DNA from: Paludibacter sp.
Lineage (GTDB): Bacteria; Bacteroidota; Bacteroidia; Bacteroidales; Paludibacteraceae
Reading direction: 5' to 3'
Length of the DNA: 50,400 nt
Assembly (NCBI GenBank): GCA_013426815.1
Contig: JACDZH010000003.1
Coordinates: 1-50,400, forward strand
The position numbers were made by a program, and so were the translations under genes. Below the pieces are notes generated by a model. The model did not search any database, was not told the DNA's origin, and saw only the letters and a program-made list of their open reading frames with translations. Shown one piece after another: positions 8,421 to 18,014 of the stretch (the stretch's first letter is position 1; every line of letters starts with the position of its first letter).

Positions 8421-9500
8421 TTACAGGCTATTAATGGCATTCAAATCTTCGAAAGCAACTTTCAAACGGGCAATAAGTGATTCCTCACCTTTACGTAACC
8501 ATACGCGTGGATCATAGAACTTTTTATTTGGTTTTTCAGCTCCTTCAGGGTTTCCTATCTGACCTTGTAAATATGCGCGATTAGCAGTTTCAAATCCACG
8601 AATTCCATCCCAGTAAGCCCACTGTGTATCTGTATCAATATTCATCTTAACTACACCATAGCTTATTGCTTCACGAATTTCGGCATGTGACGATCCCGAT
8701 CCTCCGTGGAATACAAAGTTTACGGGATGTGCAACAGACAATCCATCTTTTTCTTTGATATATTCCTGAGAATTTTTAAGAATAATTGGCATCAACTTTA
8801 CATTTCCTGGTTTGTAAACACCATGAACATTACCAAAAGAAGCAGCAATTGTAAAGTTTGGAGAAACTTTACTTAATTCAGTATATGCATAATGCACATC
8901 GGCAGGTTGAGTATACAAAAGACTGTTATCAATACCACTGTTGTCAACACCATCTTCTTCACCACCGGTAATTCCCAATTCAATTTCTAGGGTCATACCC
9001 ATTTTACTCATACGTTCCAGATAACGTTTGCTGATAGCAATATTCTCTTCGATTGGCTCTTCTGAGAGGTCAAGCATGTGAGAACTGAAAAGTGGTTTTC
9101 CGGTTTCAGCAAAATTCATTTCGCTTGCATCTAACAATCCATCAATCCAGGGAAGTAATTTTTTTGCAGCATGGTCGGTATGAAGTATCACACGTACACC
9201 ATAAGCTTCGGCCAAAGTATGAATGTGTTTAGCACCGGCAATTGCTCCAAGTACAGCTGCTTGTTGACCTTCCATTTTTAAACCTTTGCCGGCATTAAAT
9301 GCAGCTCCACCATTAGAGAATTGAATCATTACAGGTGAATTGGCATTTTTTGCTGCTTCCAAAACAGCATTTACGGTTGAAGAACCTACTACATTTACGG
9401 CAGGAATAGCAAATCCATTTTCTTTTGCAACTTGAAAGATAAACTGTAGGTCAGTTCCTGTAACAACACCCGGTTTAACTACATCTGAAATTTTACTCAT
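8421..9500 (-). CDS. fbaA: class II fructose-bisphosphate aldolase
   Basis: Cleaves fructose-1,6-bisphosphate to dihydroxyacetone phosphate and glyceraldehyde-3-phosphate (and the reverse) in glycolysis and gluconeogenesis. The 359 residues are the length of class IIA enzymes. The zinc and catalytic motif HTDHA is at 107-111, with the glycine-rich loop FHGGSGSSHAEIREA and the phosphate-binding NIDTDTQWAYWDG farther on. It is transcribed alone, with its own promoter near 9640 and a strong terminator just beyond the stop. Metal dependence on zinc is known for the family; residues are seen directly. Confidence 0.97.
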   Translation of the reverse strand: MSKISDVVKPGVVTGTDLQFIFQVAKENGFAIPAVNVVGSSTVNAVLEAAKNANSPVMIQFSNGGAAFNAGKGLKMEGQQAAVLGAIAGAKHIHTLAEAYGVRVILHTDHAAKKLLPWIDGLLDASEMNFAETGKPLFSSHMLDLSEEPIEENIAISKRYLERMSKMGMTLEIELGITGGEEDGVDNSGIDNSLLYTQPADVHYAYTELSKVSPNFTIAASFGNVHGVYKPGNVKLMPIILKNSQEYIKEKDGLSVAHPVNFVFHGGSGSSHAEIREAISYGVVKMNIDTDTQWAYWDGIRGFETANRAYLQGQIGNPEGAEKPNKKFYDPRVWLRKGEESLIARLKVAFEDLNAINSL

Positions 9501-9635
9501 AATTCAGTTATTAAATTGTTATAATTTTATATTATTTTACCTTGATATTTAAACAAATAAGTTGTAGAAAAGTTGGATTTTATCTGTTTTTTTACATTGT
9601 TTTTAGAACAATTTGATGCCCTTACTTTTCGAGCA

Positions 9636-9665
9636 CAAAAGTAGTCAATAAAAATGATTTATACA
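9636..9665 (-). promoter_or_regulatory. promoter of fbaA
   Basis: On the minus strand TTG (plus CAA 9663-9665) and TACTTTTG (plus 9636-9643) are 19 bases apart, a near-ideal Bacteroidota promoter. The leader would be about 130 nt. Confidence 0.65.
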
Positions 9666-9677
9666 ATTAGTTTTATT

Positions 9678-9716
9678 GAAAAATCCGGTGTTTGCATTTA
9701 CAAATACCGGATTTTT
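9678..9716 (-). terminator. intrinsic terminator of the membrane pyrophosphatase gene
   Basis: A hairpin of about 16 bp including AAAAATCCGGT (9678-9688) paired with ACCGGATTTTT (9705-9715), with one G-T pair in the upper stem, lies 36 nt beyond the stop codon of the pyrophosphatase gene. Confidence 0.88.
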
Positions 9717-9751
9717 TATATTCTAAAGTTTTCCATTTGGATTACAAAGTT

Positions 9752-11971
9752 TTAGAACATGCTCCATGCAACAGTCAATCCTGCCATTACAATTGAAACC
9801 ATGCTCATCAACTTGATAAGAATATTCAATGAAGGACCGGATGTATCTTTAAAAGGATCGCCAACTGTATCACCCACAACTGTTGCTTTATGGTTATCAG
9901 AGCCCTTTCCACCCAAATTTCCTTCTTCTATATATTTTTTTGCATTATCCCATGCACCACCTGCATTAGCCATAAATACAGCTAAAACAAAACCTGTACT
10001 TAACCCTCCAATAAGAAGTCCCAAAACACCACCAACACCTAAAAGAATACCAACAGCTACTGGAGTTACAATTGCAAGAATTGAAGGAAGCAACATTTCG
10101 CGTTGTGCACCTTTGGTTGATATTTCAACGCAACGTGCATAGTCAGGTTCGGCTTTTCCTTCCATAATTCCGACAATTTCGCGGAATTGACGACGAACCT
10201 CTTCCACCATGCTTTGTGCAGCACGTCCAACTGCATTCATGGTCAAACCACAAAAAACAAATGCCATCATAGAGCCAACAAAAACACCAACCAAAACAAT
10301 CGGATTCATCAAAGTTACATTATAGTACTGCATAAAATTTTCAAAAGTTGAAGCTTTGATTGTTTCAATTGATAACATTTCAGAACCGACTCTTGCTAAA
10401 CCGTCAACAGAAGTTGAAGCAATACGTTCCAAAGCAATTTTAATTTCTTCGATATACGATGCTAAAAGTGCCAATGCTGTCAATGCAGCAGAACCAATAG
10501 CAAATCCTTTACCCGTTGCGGCAGTTGTGTTACCAAGTGCATCTAAAGCATCGGTACGTTTACGAACTTCTGGATCTAATCCACTCATTTCGGCATTTCC
10601 GCCTGCATTGTCAGCAATTGGACCATAAGCATCAGTTGCCAAGGTAATACCAAGTGTAGAAAGCATACCAACAGCTGCAATACCTATGCCATATAAACCT
10701 AGTGTCAGGTTTGGAGTGTAAGTGAAGGTCATCAAATCATATTGTGAAGACATGAATGCCAAAATAATTGCAATAGAAATTGTTATTACAGGAATTGCAG
10801 TTGAAATCATTCCTAATCCAAGACCAGATATTATTACAGTTGCAGCTCCGGTTTTAGAACTTTCTGCAACTTTTTGAGTTGGACGGTAGCTTTGAGAAGT
10901 ATAGTATTCTGTTGCCTGACCAATAATAATACCAGCAATTAGACCAAAAATTACCGAGAATGATATTCCCATCCAGTTTTCAATACCTAATGTAAATAGA
11001 ATTCCAAAGGTAGAAACTGCTATTAAAGCAGAACTGATATTTACACCTAGACCCAAAGCACCTAGCAATTCTTTCATTTTAGCACCTTCTTTGGTTTTAA
11101 CCATGAAAATACCAATGATAGAAAGTATTACACCTACCGAAGCAATCATCATTGGAGCAAAAACAGCTTTTAACTGCATATCAGTATTTATAAGGAATGC
11201 TGAAGCACCTAATGCAGATGTTGCTAAAATTGAACCTGCATACGATTCGTAAAGGTCAGCACCCATTCCGGCAACATCACCTACATTATCACCTACATTA
11301 TCGGCAATGGTTGCAGGGTTACGGGGATCGTCTTCAGGAATTCCAGCTTCAACTTTGCCTACGAGGTCTGCACCAACATCAGCAGCTTTGGTAAAAATAC
11401 CACCACCAACACGAGCAAACAAAGCCTGAGTAGATGCACCCATTCCAAATGTTAGCATAGTAGTTGTAATGTAAATTAATTTGTTTGAATCACCAACAAT
11501 TGCAAAATTGTCAAGAATATAATACCAAGCTGAAATATCAAGCAAAGCAAGACCAACTACTGTTAATCCCATAACTGCACCCGAACGAAAAGCAACTTGC
11601 AATCCTTTGTTGAGTGAATGAGATGCAGCCTGAGCAGTCCGAGCAGAAGCATAGGTTGCTGTCTTCATTCCAAAAAAACCAGCTAACCCTGAGAAAAAAC
11701 CACCTGTCAAAAATGCAAAAGGCACCCATACATTTTGAAGATTGAAATAAGCCATAACTGAAAAAATTATAGCTAAAACTATGAATACAATACTAACAAC
11801 TTTGTATTGTTGTTTAAGATAAGCCATAGCACCTTTACGAACGTGAAGAGCAATTTTTTTCATAGTGTCGGTACCTTCGCTTTCCTTCATCATTTGTTTG
11901 AAGAAATAATAAGCAAAACCCAACGCGATGATAGCCGCTGCGGGCACTAAAAAGAAAATGTTGTTTTCCAT
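9752..11971 (-). CDS. hppA: membrane-bound ion-pumping pyrophosphatase
   Basis: Couples hydrolysis of pyrophosphate to pumping of Na+ and/or H+ across the inner membrane. The 739 residues include about 16 hydrophobic segments. Pyrophosphate and Mg-binding signatures are seen: DVGADLVGK (198-206), [16 protein letters not shown] (224-239) and a C-terminal motif reading [17 protein letters not shown]. The [10 protein letters not shown] stretch has alanine where K+-independent enzymes carry lysine, so I infer the K+-dependent subfamily, which contains the Na+ pumps and the dual Na+/H+ pumps described from Bacteroides. The gene lies 87 nt downstream of the nucleosidase gene, so it may be partly cotranscribed with it. 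Confidence 0.96.
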   Translation of the reverse strand: MENNIFFLVPAAAIIALGFAYYFFKQMMKESEGTDTMKKIALHVRKGAMAYLKQQYKVVSIVFIVLAIIFSVMAYFNLQNVWVPFAFLTGGFFSGLAGFFGMKTATYASARTAQAASHSLNKGLQVAFRSGAVMGLTVVGLALLDISAWYYILDNFAIVGDSNKLIYITTTMLTFGMGASTQALFARVGGGIFTKAADVGADLVGKVEAGIPEDDPRNPATIADNVGDNVGDVAGMGADLYESYAGSILATSALGASAFLINTDMQLKAVFAPMMIASVGVILSIIGIFMVKTKEGAKMKELLGALGLGVNISSALIAVSTFGILFTLGIENWMGISFSVIFGLIAGIIIGQATEYYTSQSYRPTQKVAESSKTGAATVIISGLGLGMISTAIPVITISIAIILAFMSSQYDLMTFTYTPNLTLGLYGIGIAAVGMLSTLGITLATDAYGPIADNAGGNAEMSGLDPEVRKRTDALDALGNTTAATGKGFAIGSAALTALALLASYIEEIKIALERIASTSVDGLARVGSEMLSIETIKASTFENFMQYYNVTLMNPIVLVGVFVGSMMAFVFCGLTMNAVGRAAQSMVEEVRRQFREIVGIMEGKAEPDYARCVEISTKGAQREMLLPSILAIVTPVAVGILLGVGGVLGLLIGGLSTGFVLAVFMANAGGAWDNAKKYIEEGNLGGKGSDNHKATVVGDTVGDPFKDTSGPSLNILIKLMSMVSIVMAGLTVAWSMF

Positions 11972-12058
11972 AAATGTAAATGATTGATTAGTATAACTTT
12001 GATTAATTGAAAATTTTAATAAGTTGATAATTACTACCCAAAAAAGTAAATTTAAATT

Positions 12059-12805
12059 TTATTTAATAAGTCCAATATATTCTTTTAAAATTGAAAGTGA
12101 ATAATCAGCTGCGTGCTGGTTTACAAAACCAATAGCCGAAATATGTGCTTCTTCATCGGCTGAATCGGAAATTATGCGTACTACAATTATTGGTACACCG
12201 TAATCATCGCACACCTGTGCAACTGCTCCACCTTCCATTTCGGCACAAACTACTGAGGGTAAATTCTTGATGAGTGCTTGCTTCATTACAGTACTCGATA
12301 TGAATAAATCCCCACTGGCAATGTCGCCAATCAACATTTTTGGGTTTGAAATTTGTTGTTCAGTTAGTATTTTTCGAAATTCTTTGTCGTTCTTCAAGAA
12401 ATTATGAACTGCTTGCGACATGGTTTCAATATTCTGTAAAGGTATTTCGTATGATGTTTTACCTGTGAGGGGAATTTCAAAACGACGCATTAGTGGACGT
12501 GCATCCATATCGTGCTGATATAAACGTTGTCCAATAACCACATCACCAACATTTAATTCGGGCGAAATAGCTCCTGCAACTCCGGTAAAAACAATTCTAT
12601 CTACATTAAATTCCAAAATTAAATTTGTAGCGGTTGTTGCAGCAGCTACTTTTCCCCAACGCGAAAAAACAGCCACAACTTCTTGTCCGAACAATTCACC
12701 TTGATAATAAATTCTACTACCACGTTCTACAATTTGTTTATTGATTATTTCTCGAATAATTTTGTCCATTTCTTCGGGCATGGCACCCATAATTCCTAAT
12801 AACAT
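12059..12805 (-). CDS. mtnN: 5'-methylthioadenosine/S-adenosylhomocysteine nucleosidase
   Basis: Hydrolyses S-adenosylhomocysteine and 5'-methylthioadenosine to adenine and the thio-ribose, recycling by-products of methylation and polyamine synthesis. The 248 residues match the family (about 230-250). Visible features are the start MLLGIMGAMPEEMD, the purine-phosphorylase-like core FTGVAGAISPELNVGDVVIG, VCAEMEGGAVAQVC with the ribose-binding Glu, and RIISDSADEEAH with the catalytic Asp. It begins 35 nt after the M48 protease gene and probably shares its transcript. Confidence 0.95.
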   Translation of the reverse strand: MLLGIMGAMPEEMDKIIREIINKQIVERGSRIYYQGELFGQEVVAVFSRWGKVAAATTATNLILEFNVDRIVFTGVAGAISPELNVGDVVIGQRLYQHDMDARPLMRRFEIPLTGKTSYEIPLQNIETMSQAVHNFLKNDKEFRKILTEQQISNPKMLIGDIASGDLFISSTVMKQALIKNLPSVVCAEMEGGAVAQVCDDYGVPIIVVRIISDSADEEAHISAIGFVNQHAADYSLSILKEYIGLIK

Positions 12806-12840
12806 ATATTTTTAGAATTTACTATTTTGTCATTTACAAT

Positions 12841-14076
12841 TTACAATTTCTGTGAGAGTTTTGTAATTCTTTGATATAGCGTTGGATGTGAATAATGAAA
12901 AAAGACGTATAAAGGATGTGGCATTAAATTACTAAGCGATGTTGCCGAAAGTTTTTTCAAACCCGATTGCAATTGTGGTGCAAATCCATATCCGGCAGCA
13001 AAAGCATCTGCTTGATATTCAAATTTTCGCGATAGTACATTGGTGGCAATATCCAATACCAAAGAAATAGGAGAATATAAAATACTAAATGCTAGTGCAT
13101 TGAGATGAAAAGAATGAACCTGACCTCCCATTGCTTGTGCCAATACATCACTTTTTAAAATAAGTCCAAAAACAAAGAAGAGCAATAATGTTGTTGGCAT
13201 CGAAATTAAGAAATTAATGAGTGTGTGTTTGTGTTTATAATGACCCACTTCATGTGCTAAAACAGCTACAATTTCATCTGTACTAAGCTTATCCATTAGG
13301 GTATCATAAAGCACAATACGTTTTTTACTGCCAAGTCCACTAAAATAAGCGTTGGCCTTTGTAGAACGTTTTGATCCATCAATTACAAAAATATTGGTAA
13401 GATTAAATCCTGATTTTATTGCAAAAGCTTCAATTTTACTACGTAATTCTCCATCTGCCAAAGGGGTTTGTTTATTGAAAAGTGGAACAATGATTTCGGA
13501 ATAAAACATTGTCATAAAAAGGCTAAAACCTGTAATAACTGCCCAAGCCAACAACCAGAAGTATTGAGGAGTAAGTGAATAAATCCAGATAATTACAAAT
13601 AAAATTCCACCACCAAGTAGTATTGTCATTCCATATCCCTTCAACTTATCTATGATAAAAAGTTTTGGAGTTACCTTATTAAAGCCAAATTTTTGTTCAA
13701 TTACAAAGGTATCATACCAGGCAAATGGAATAGTCAATATATCATTTGCAAAATAGAGTACTCCAAAAAAAGCAATCGGCGTCCAAATTTCACTTTTGAT
13801 ATAAACTTGTACCAATGAATCAATCCATGCAAAGCCACCCAAACTATATATCATAAGGGTAATCGCAAAACTAAACGAACTGGTGAGCATACCAAATCGT
13901 GTGTTTGTTCTAAAGTAATCTTGTTGTTTTGTGTATTTTTCGGAATCGTAAATGTCCTTTAAAATAGCTGGAAGTTCATTTTTTGCGTGCTTAATATTTA
14001 AAAATGCTAAAAAGCGCTCTAAACAAAAATCTACAATCAGAATAAAAATTATGGAAAAAAAGATGAATTGCACCAT
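12841..14076 (-). CDS. M48 family zinc metalloprotease, Ste24/CAAX-protease type
   Basis: Integral membrane zinc protease resembling Ste24. The 411 residues hold about seven hydrophobic segments, the usual Ste24 number. The zinc motif HEVGH is at 275-279 (VAVLAHEVGHYKHKH) and a later SRKFEYQADAFA supplies the glutamate ligand. Also typical are the preceding KANAYFSGLG and RIVLYDTL. Prenylated CAAX proteins are not known from bacteria, so the role is more likely membrane protein quality control; this is inference. It heads a minus-strand unit with mtnN and is divergent from the ABC importer. A TATATTTG box at 14115-14122 on the minus strand is a possible promoter. Confidence 0.92.
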   Translation of the reverse strand: MVQFIFFSIIFILIVDFCLERFLAFLNIKHAKNELPAILKDIYDSEKYTKQQDYFRTNTRFGMLTSSFSFAITLMIYSLGGFAWIDSLVQVYIKSEIWTPIAFFGVLYFANDILTIPFAWYDTFVIEQKFGFNKVTPKLFIIDKLKGYGMTILLGGGILFVIIWIYSLTPQYFWLLAWAVITGFSLFMTMFYSEIIVPLFNKQTPLADGELRSKIEAFAIKSGFNLTNIFVIDGSKRSTKANAYFSGLGSKKRIVLYDTLMDKLSTDEIVAVLAHEVGHYKHKHTLINFLISMPTTLLLFFVFGLILKSDVLAQAMGGQVHSFHLNALAFSILYSPISLVLDIATNVLSRKFEYQADAFAAGYGFAPQLQSGLKKLSATSLSNLMPHPLYVFFHYSHPTLYQRITKLSQKL

Positions 14077-14176
14077 GATAAAAAAAATATTCGGGGTAAA
14101 TTAGAATAAGGGTGCAAATATAGTTGTTTTGTTTATATTATTTTGCATTTTTGTGCAAAAAAATGCTCAACATTTG

Positions 14177-14184
14177 TATCTTTG
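14177..14184 (+). promoter_or_regulatory. -7 element for the ABC importer operon
   Basis: TATCTTTG on the plus strand, 57 nt before the lipoprotein start. The nearest upstream TTG (14151-14153) is 23 bases away, a little far, so this is only moderately supported. Confidence 0.35.
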
Positions 14185-14240
14185 TGCAAGCACAAATTGA
14201 TAAAAAAAATATCAAAATACTATCTCATTATCAAAAAGAT

Positions 14241-15212
14241 ATGAAAAAACCATCGTTCATAACTATTTTATTCATTTCTATTTTTGGTATTGTTAGTACA
14301 TTTCTCACCTCGTGTAGCAATAAATCATCAGATACCATTCGTATTGGCATATTAGATGGTCCATCGGCAGTGAGTTTTATACAATTGATAGATTATTCAC
14401 CAATAATTGGCGGTAAAAATGTAGAAATTATAATTAAAAGTGAACCTTTGCAAATTCAGGCTTTAATGATGCAGGGCGAATTGGATTTTGCCATTCTTCC
14501 CACCATTATGGCAGCCAATTTATATAACAAAGGATTGAAATATAGAATGGTAGCTTGTCCAATTTGGGGAACTCTGTATTTAATGACTAATCTTCCAATT
14601 CAACATATAGAAAATCTTAAAGGACAAACCATTGCAATTTTCGGGCAAGGGGCTACTTCCGATATTTTGCTTAGGCGGATGATTAAGGAAAAGGTTATTT
14701 TAAATACAAAAATTGATTATTCTTTCGCAAGTAATAATGAAATTGCACAAGCATTACTTTTTAAGAAAGTAAAATTGGCTGTGGTGTCGGAACCATTGGT
14801 AAGCAAATTATTAGCACAGGATTCGTCTATACATATTATTGAAAAACTCGACTGTAAAAAGTCAATTTATAATTCAGATAAGGATATCTTTGTGCAAACT
14901 GCTTTTTTAGTTAGTCAACGTTTTACTGAGGATTATCCCGAGTTAGTTCAGCAAGTTTGTCAATCATATTCAAATAGTTGCAATTTTATCTCCGAACAGC
15001 CCGAAAAAGCTGCAAAGTTAATGGTAAAACATAAATTAGCTACCAATATCGAATCTGCCAGACGCTCCATTCCTTTCTGTAATATTCGATATGTTGGTGC
15101 TTTTGCACTTGAAAACGAGGTCAATCGTTATCTGGATATTTTTTATGAGTATAATCCTAAAAGTATTGGTGGAAAAATCCCCAACAATGATTTTATTTTT
15201 CAAACCTATTAA
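14241..15212 (+). CDS. ABC transporter substrate-binding lipoprotein, SsuA/NMT1-like
   Basis: Binding protein of a small-molecule importer. The start is the ATG at 14241, which begins a lipoprotein signal (MKKPSFITILF... with lipobox LTSC, cysteine about residue 25); the frame is open from 14124 but that would bury the signal. The mature 300 residues show the SsuA/TauA/NMT1 pattern: a first strand IRIGILDGPSA, then GELDFAILPTIMAANLYNKG, then LKGQTIAIFGQGATSDILLRR. Known ligands of this family include alkanesulfonates, taurine, nitrate and thiamine precursors; nothing nearby tells which applies. The permease-ATPase gene follows 45 nt later. Confidence 0.85.
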   Translation: MKKPSFITILFISIFGIVSTFLTSCSNKSSDTIRIGILDGPSAVSFIQLIDYSPIIGGKNVEIIIKSEPLQIQALMMQGELDFAILPTIMAANLYNKGLKYRMVACPIWGTLYLMTNLPIQHIENLKGQTIAIFGQGATSDILLRRMIKEKVILNTKIDYSFASNNEIAQALLFKKVKLAVVSEPLVSKLLAQDSSIHIIEKLDCKKSIYNSDKDIFVQTAFLVSQRFTEDYPELVQQVCQSYSNSCNFISEQPEKAAKLMVKHKLATNIESARRSIPFCNIRYVGAFALENEVNRYLDIFYEYNPKSIGGKIPNNDFIFQTY

Positions 15213-15257
15213 CAAGTTTAAGTTAACAAAATTTATTTTAGTATCTGGTTGCAAATT

Positions 15258-16646
15258 ATGAAAAATAAACAGCTATATCCCACATTGTTAAGCATCTTAT
15301 TTATTGCCACCGTCTGGCAGTTGATTTCGATGCAGATAGGCTTTCCGGCAATTTTTCCTTCTGTTTTCAATCTAATCAAGCAAGTATTCAGTTTGTTTGG
15401 TAGTGAACATTTCCTGTTAATTGTATTTACTACTATTCTCAGGGGAATAATTGGATTTTTTCTGGCTTTTTCTTTAGCCATTACTTTTGCAACAATTGCT
15501 AAATTTTCAACTTTCTGGAAAGCATTTTTTTATCCTATCAACCTAATTACGCGTTCAATTCCGGTTATCTCATTTGTATTAATTGCTATTTTATGGTTTT
15601 CGCCTCCTTATTTACCTGTTTTCATTGCCATTATTACCATGTTCCCCATTTTGTATCAAAATATTCTGACAGGATTAGAACAGACCGATAATAAATTGTT
15701 GGAAATGGCGAGTGTATTTGGAAAAACACCTTACGAAAAGTTTGTAACTATTTATATTCCAGCCTCAAAATCATTTATATTTGATGGAATCAGTACTGCC
15801 ATGGGATTTGGATGGCGCGCCATAATTATTGGTGAAGTTTTAGCACAGCCCATACATGGTATCGGTACTGCCATGAAACAAACACAAGCATTTATTAATG
15901 TTTCAGAATTAATTGCATGGACGGTAATTGCTGTTGGAGTGAGTTATTTTTTTGATAGTATTATTAAATTAATTAAAGGAATTCATTTACAGAAAAGGTT
16001 TCAGGAGACCAACACTTTCGAAATTTTTTCTTTTAAGCAAACCATTGATAAAGTGGATATTAACGCACAAAATATATATAAAAAATTTAATGACAAATCT
16101 GTTTTAAATTCATATTCGGCTTTGTTTGATAATGAAACTGTAAGCTGTATAAAAGGACTATCTGGAATTGGAAAAACAACCTTACTCAAAATACTGGCTC
16201 AAGTTGAAACCGTCGATTCTGGTGAAATTACTTTTCAAAAAAACAATCATAAAGCATTTTCATTTCAGGATGTTCGCCTGCTTCCGTGGCTTACCGTTTC
16301 TGAAAATATTGCCTATTCCATTCGATCAAAGCATATTAGAAAGCAAGAAATTGGTAGTTTAGTGTCATTTTTATTAACAAAAATGGAACTGAATGGTCAT
16401 GGTCAAAAATATCCACACGAATTGAGTGGAGGACAACAACAACGTGTTGGTTTGGCAAGGGCTTTAGCTGCTCGTTCAGCTATTTTATTACTAGACGAAC
16501 CTTTAAACGGATTAGATAATGAATTGAAAATCAGAATTATTGATTTTCTTTCGGAGTGGATTACAACTTATCAACCTTTGGTGGTATGGGCTACACACGA
16601 GGATGTGAAGTTGAAAAATTTAAAAGTAAGAGAAGTCTATTTGTAA
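15258..16646 (+). CDS. ABC importer, permease and ATPase fused in one polypeptide
   Basis: Two normally separate subunits are fused. Residues 1-240 are a SsuC/TauC-type permease with about six helices and the EAA loop (EMASVFGKTPYEKF, about 149-162). Residues from about 265 to the end are an ABC ATPase with Walker A GLSGIGKTT (300-308), Q-loop region FSFQDVRLLPW, signature LSGGQQQR (389-396), Walker B ILLLDEP (409-415) and H-loop His447. All catalytic residues are present, though the nucleotide-binding domain is short (about 200 residues). A homodimer would give the full two-plus-two transporter with the lipoprotein upstream. The open frame starts at a TTG at 15249; the ATG at 15258 is preferred. 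Confidence 0.88.
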   Translation: MKNKQLYPTLLSILFIATVWQLISMQIGFPAIFPSVFNLIKQVFSLFGSEHFLLIVFTTILRGIIGFFLAFSLAITFATIAKFSTFWKAFFYPINLITRSIPVISFVLIAILWFSPPYLPVFIAIITMFPILYQNILTGLEQTDNKLLEMASVFGKTPYEKFVTIYIPASKSFIFDGISTAMGFGWRAIIIGEVLAQPIHGIGTAMKQTQAFINVSELIAWTVIAVGVSYFFDSIIKLIKGIHLQKRFQETNTFEIFSFKQTIDKVDINAQNIYKKFNDKSVLNSYSALFDNETVSCIKGLSGIGKTTLLKILAQVETVDSGEITFQKNNHKAFSFQDVRLLPWLTVSENIAYSIRSKHIRKQEIGSLVSFLLTKMELNGHGQKYPHELSGGQQQRVGLARALAARSAILLLDEPLNGLDNELKIRIIDFLSEWITTYQPLVVWATHEDVKLKNLKVREVYL

Positions 16647-16675
16647 CTTTTGTAATTATAAAGTTGTGTTTTAAA

Positions 16676-17347
16676 TCAGTTATAATTTCTACTTCCAAAG
16701 ATTGAACTTCCAACTCGAACCAACGTACTTCCCTCTTCTATTGCTATTTGGTAATCGTCGGACATGCCCATCGAAAGTTCAGAAAATAATTCATTATCTA
16801 CAAAATACATACTTTTTACTTTATCAAACAGCATTTTCAAAGACTTAAATTCAGAACGAATTTGAATTTTATTGCTTGTAAATGTTGCCATTCCCATCAA
16901 ACCGCATATTTGAATATTTTTTAGTAAAAACCACTTTTCATAGGTCAGGGTTTCTAATAATTCATCCGGAGAAAAACCAAATTTAGTTTCCTCTATGGCA
17001 ATATGAACCTGAAGCAGACATTTTACCCTTTTACCTGCCTTTTCAGCTTGTTTATTAATCTCTTCCAATAACTTATAGGAATCGACACCATGAATTAACG
17101 AAACAAAAGGAACAATAAACTTTATTTTATTACTTTGAAGATGACCAATATAGTGCCAAAATATATCTTTTGGGAGCGCTTCATATTTGCCGCATAATTC
17201 TTGTACTTTACTTTCGCCAAATATACGTTCACCGATTTTATAAGCTTCCAAAATTGAATCATTGGGATTAAATTTTGACACACAAACCAAACGCACATGT
17301 GAAGGAATGTGGCTACGAATAGATTGTATGTTGGTTATTATTGACAA
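16676..17347 (-). CDS. YggS-family pyridoxal phosphate homeostasis protein
   Basis: PLP-binding protein of the alanine-racemase-like fold (YggS/PLPBP/PROSC), which buffers PLP and affects amino-acid metabolism. The 223 residues match the family. VCVSKFNPNDSILEAY contains the PLP lysine, followed by FGESKVQEL, WHYIGHLQSNK and, near the end, LSMGMSDDYQIAIEEGSTLVRVGSSIFG, which binds the phosphate. The start appears to be a TTG at 17347, giving an N-terminus (MSIITNIQSIRSH) that fits the family; no ATG lies nearby in frame. It begins 6 nt after the DUF4494 stop, so the two genes form an operon. Confidence 0.93.
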   Translation of the reverse strand: MSIITNIQSIRSHIPSHVRLVCVSKFNPNDSILEAYKIGERIFGESKVQELCGKYEALPKDIFWHYIGHLQSNKIKFIVPFVSLIHGVDSYKLLEEINKQAEKAGKRVKCLLQVHIAIEETKFGFSPDELLETLTYEKWFLLKNIQICGLMGMATFTSNKIQIRSEFKSLKMLFDKVKSMYFVDNELFSELSMGMSDDYQIAIEEGSTLVRVGSSIFGSRNYN

Positions 17348-17353
17348 AATTAT

Positions 17354-17791
17354 TTATTTTTCAGGAGCAGCAAAAGGATAAACGTCCAAAATCAGAGTTT
17401 CAACGATAGATGCAACTTCATAATCGGCCATTGAACCTTTCATACCTTCTTGTAGTCCGTCCCAGGCTTCTTTTATATTATTTGCCTGAACCATCATCGT
17501 ACAGGCAGTGCGCTTTTCAATTCCTTTTTCTTCGTCAAAAGAAATAAAATAAACTTTCGTACGATACCATTTGTCACCATTTTCGTTGGTAAATAGTTCA
17601 TTAATGCGGGCTCTGCGAATATTTGATACGATAAACTCACCACTAATAAATGGTTTCATTTCTTCGTTAATGCGTGCTTCAGCTTCGGTAAAGGACAATG
17701 CATCCACTAAATAAGTTTCGTTTACTTTGACAATTTTACCTTCTTCGGGGGTTTTTTCGTATTTAATTTTACATTCAAACCAGTTCAACAT
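17354..17791 (-). CDS. DUF4494 domain protein
   Basis: Conserved Bacteroidota protein of unknown function, 145 residues with no signal peptide or membrane span. It starts MLNWFECKIKYEKTPEEG and contains VNETYLVDALSFTEAEARI and a late KAWDGLQEGMKGSMADYEV, which I recognise as the DUF4494 pattern. It is upstream of and nearly contiguous with the yggS-like gene, the arrangement I recall from other Bacteroidales. Two possible -7 boxes lie upstream on the minus strand (TATATTTG at 17822-17829, TATCTTTG at 17852-17859), neither with a well-spaced TTG. Confidence 0.85.
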   Translation of the reverse strand: MLNWFECKIKYEKTPEEGKIVKVNETYLVDALSFTEAEARINEEMKPFISGEFIVSNIRRARINELFTNENGDKWYRTKVYFISFDEEKGIEKRTACTMMVQANNIKEAWDGLQEGMKGSMADYEVASIVETLILDVYPFAAPEK

Positions 17792-17986
17792 AGGACTATT
17801 ATTTTAATTATGAGTTATTTACAAATATAATTCGTTTATTTTAAAAGTTTACAAAGATAATCAATTCTTCTCAACATCAGAAGTGGAAGATGATAAAATA
17901 AGTTAGAATTTTCATTTAAATTCATTAGATTTTTTTTATCAAATTTGCCGTTCAAAACCTGATTTTCTAAAACAAACTGATTTTCG

Positions 17987-17994
17987 TACCTTTG
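17987..17994 (+). promoter_or_regulatory. -7 element of the ruvX-def unit
   Basis: TACCTTTG lies 20 nt before the ruvX ATG, matching the Bacteroidota -7 consensus. No TTG at the expected distance was found. Confidence 0.45.
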
Positions 17995-18014
17995 CATTCG
18001 CAAACAGACAAATT

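Noticed and set aside
10356-10628. 90-residue plus-strand open frame within hppA
   Set aside because: Antisense shadow of the strongly conserved pyrophosphatase.
14124-14240. N-terminal extension of the substrate-binding lipoprotein
   Set aside because: It would place the lipoprotein signal inside the protein and begins upstream of the promoter -7 box; the ATG at 14241 fits better.
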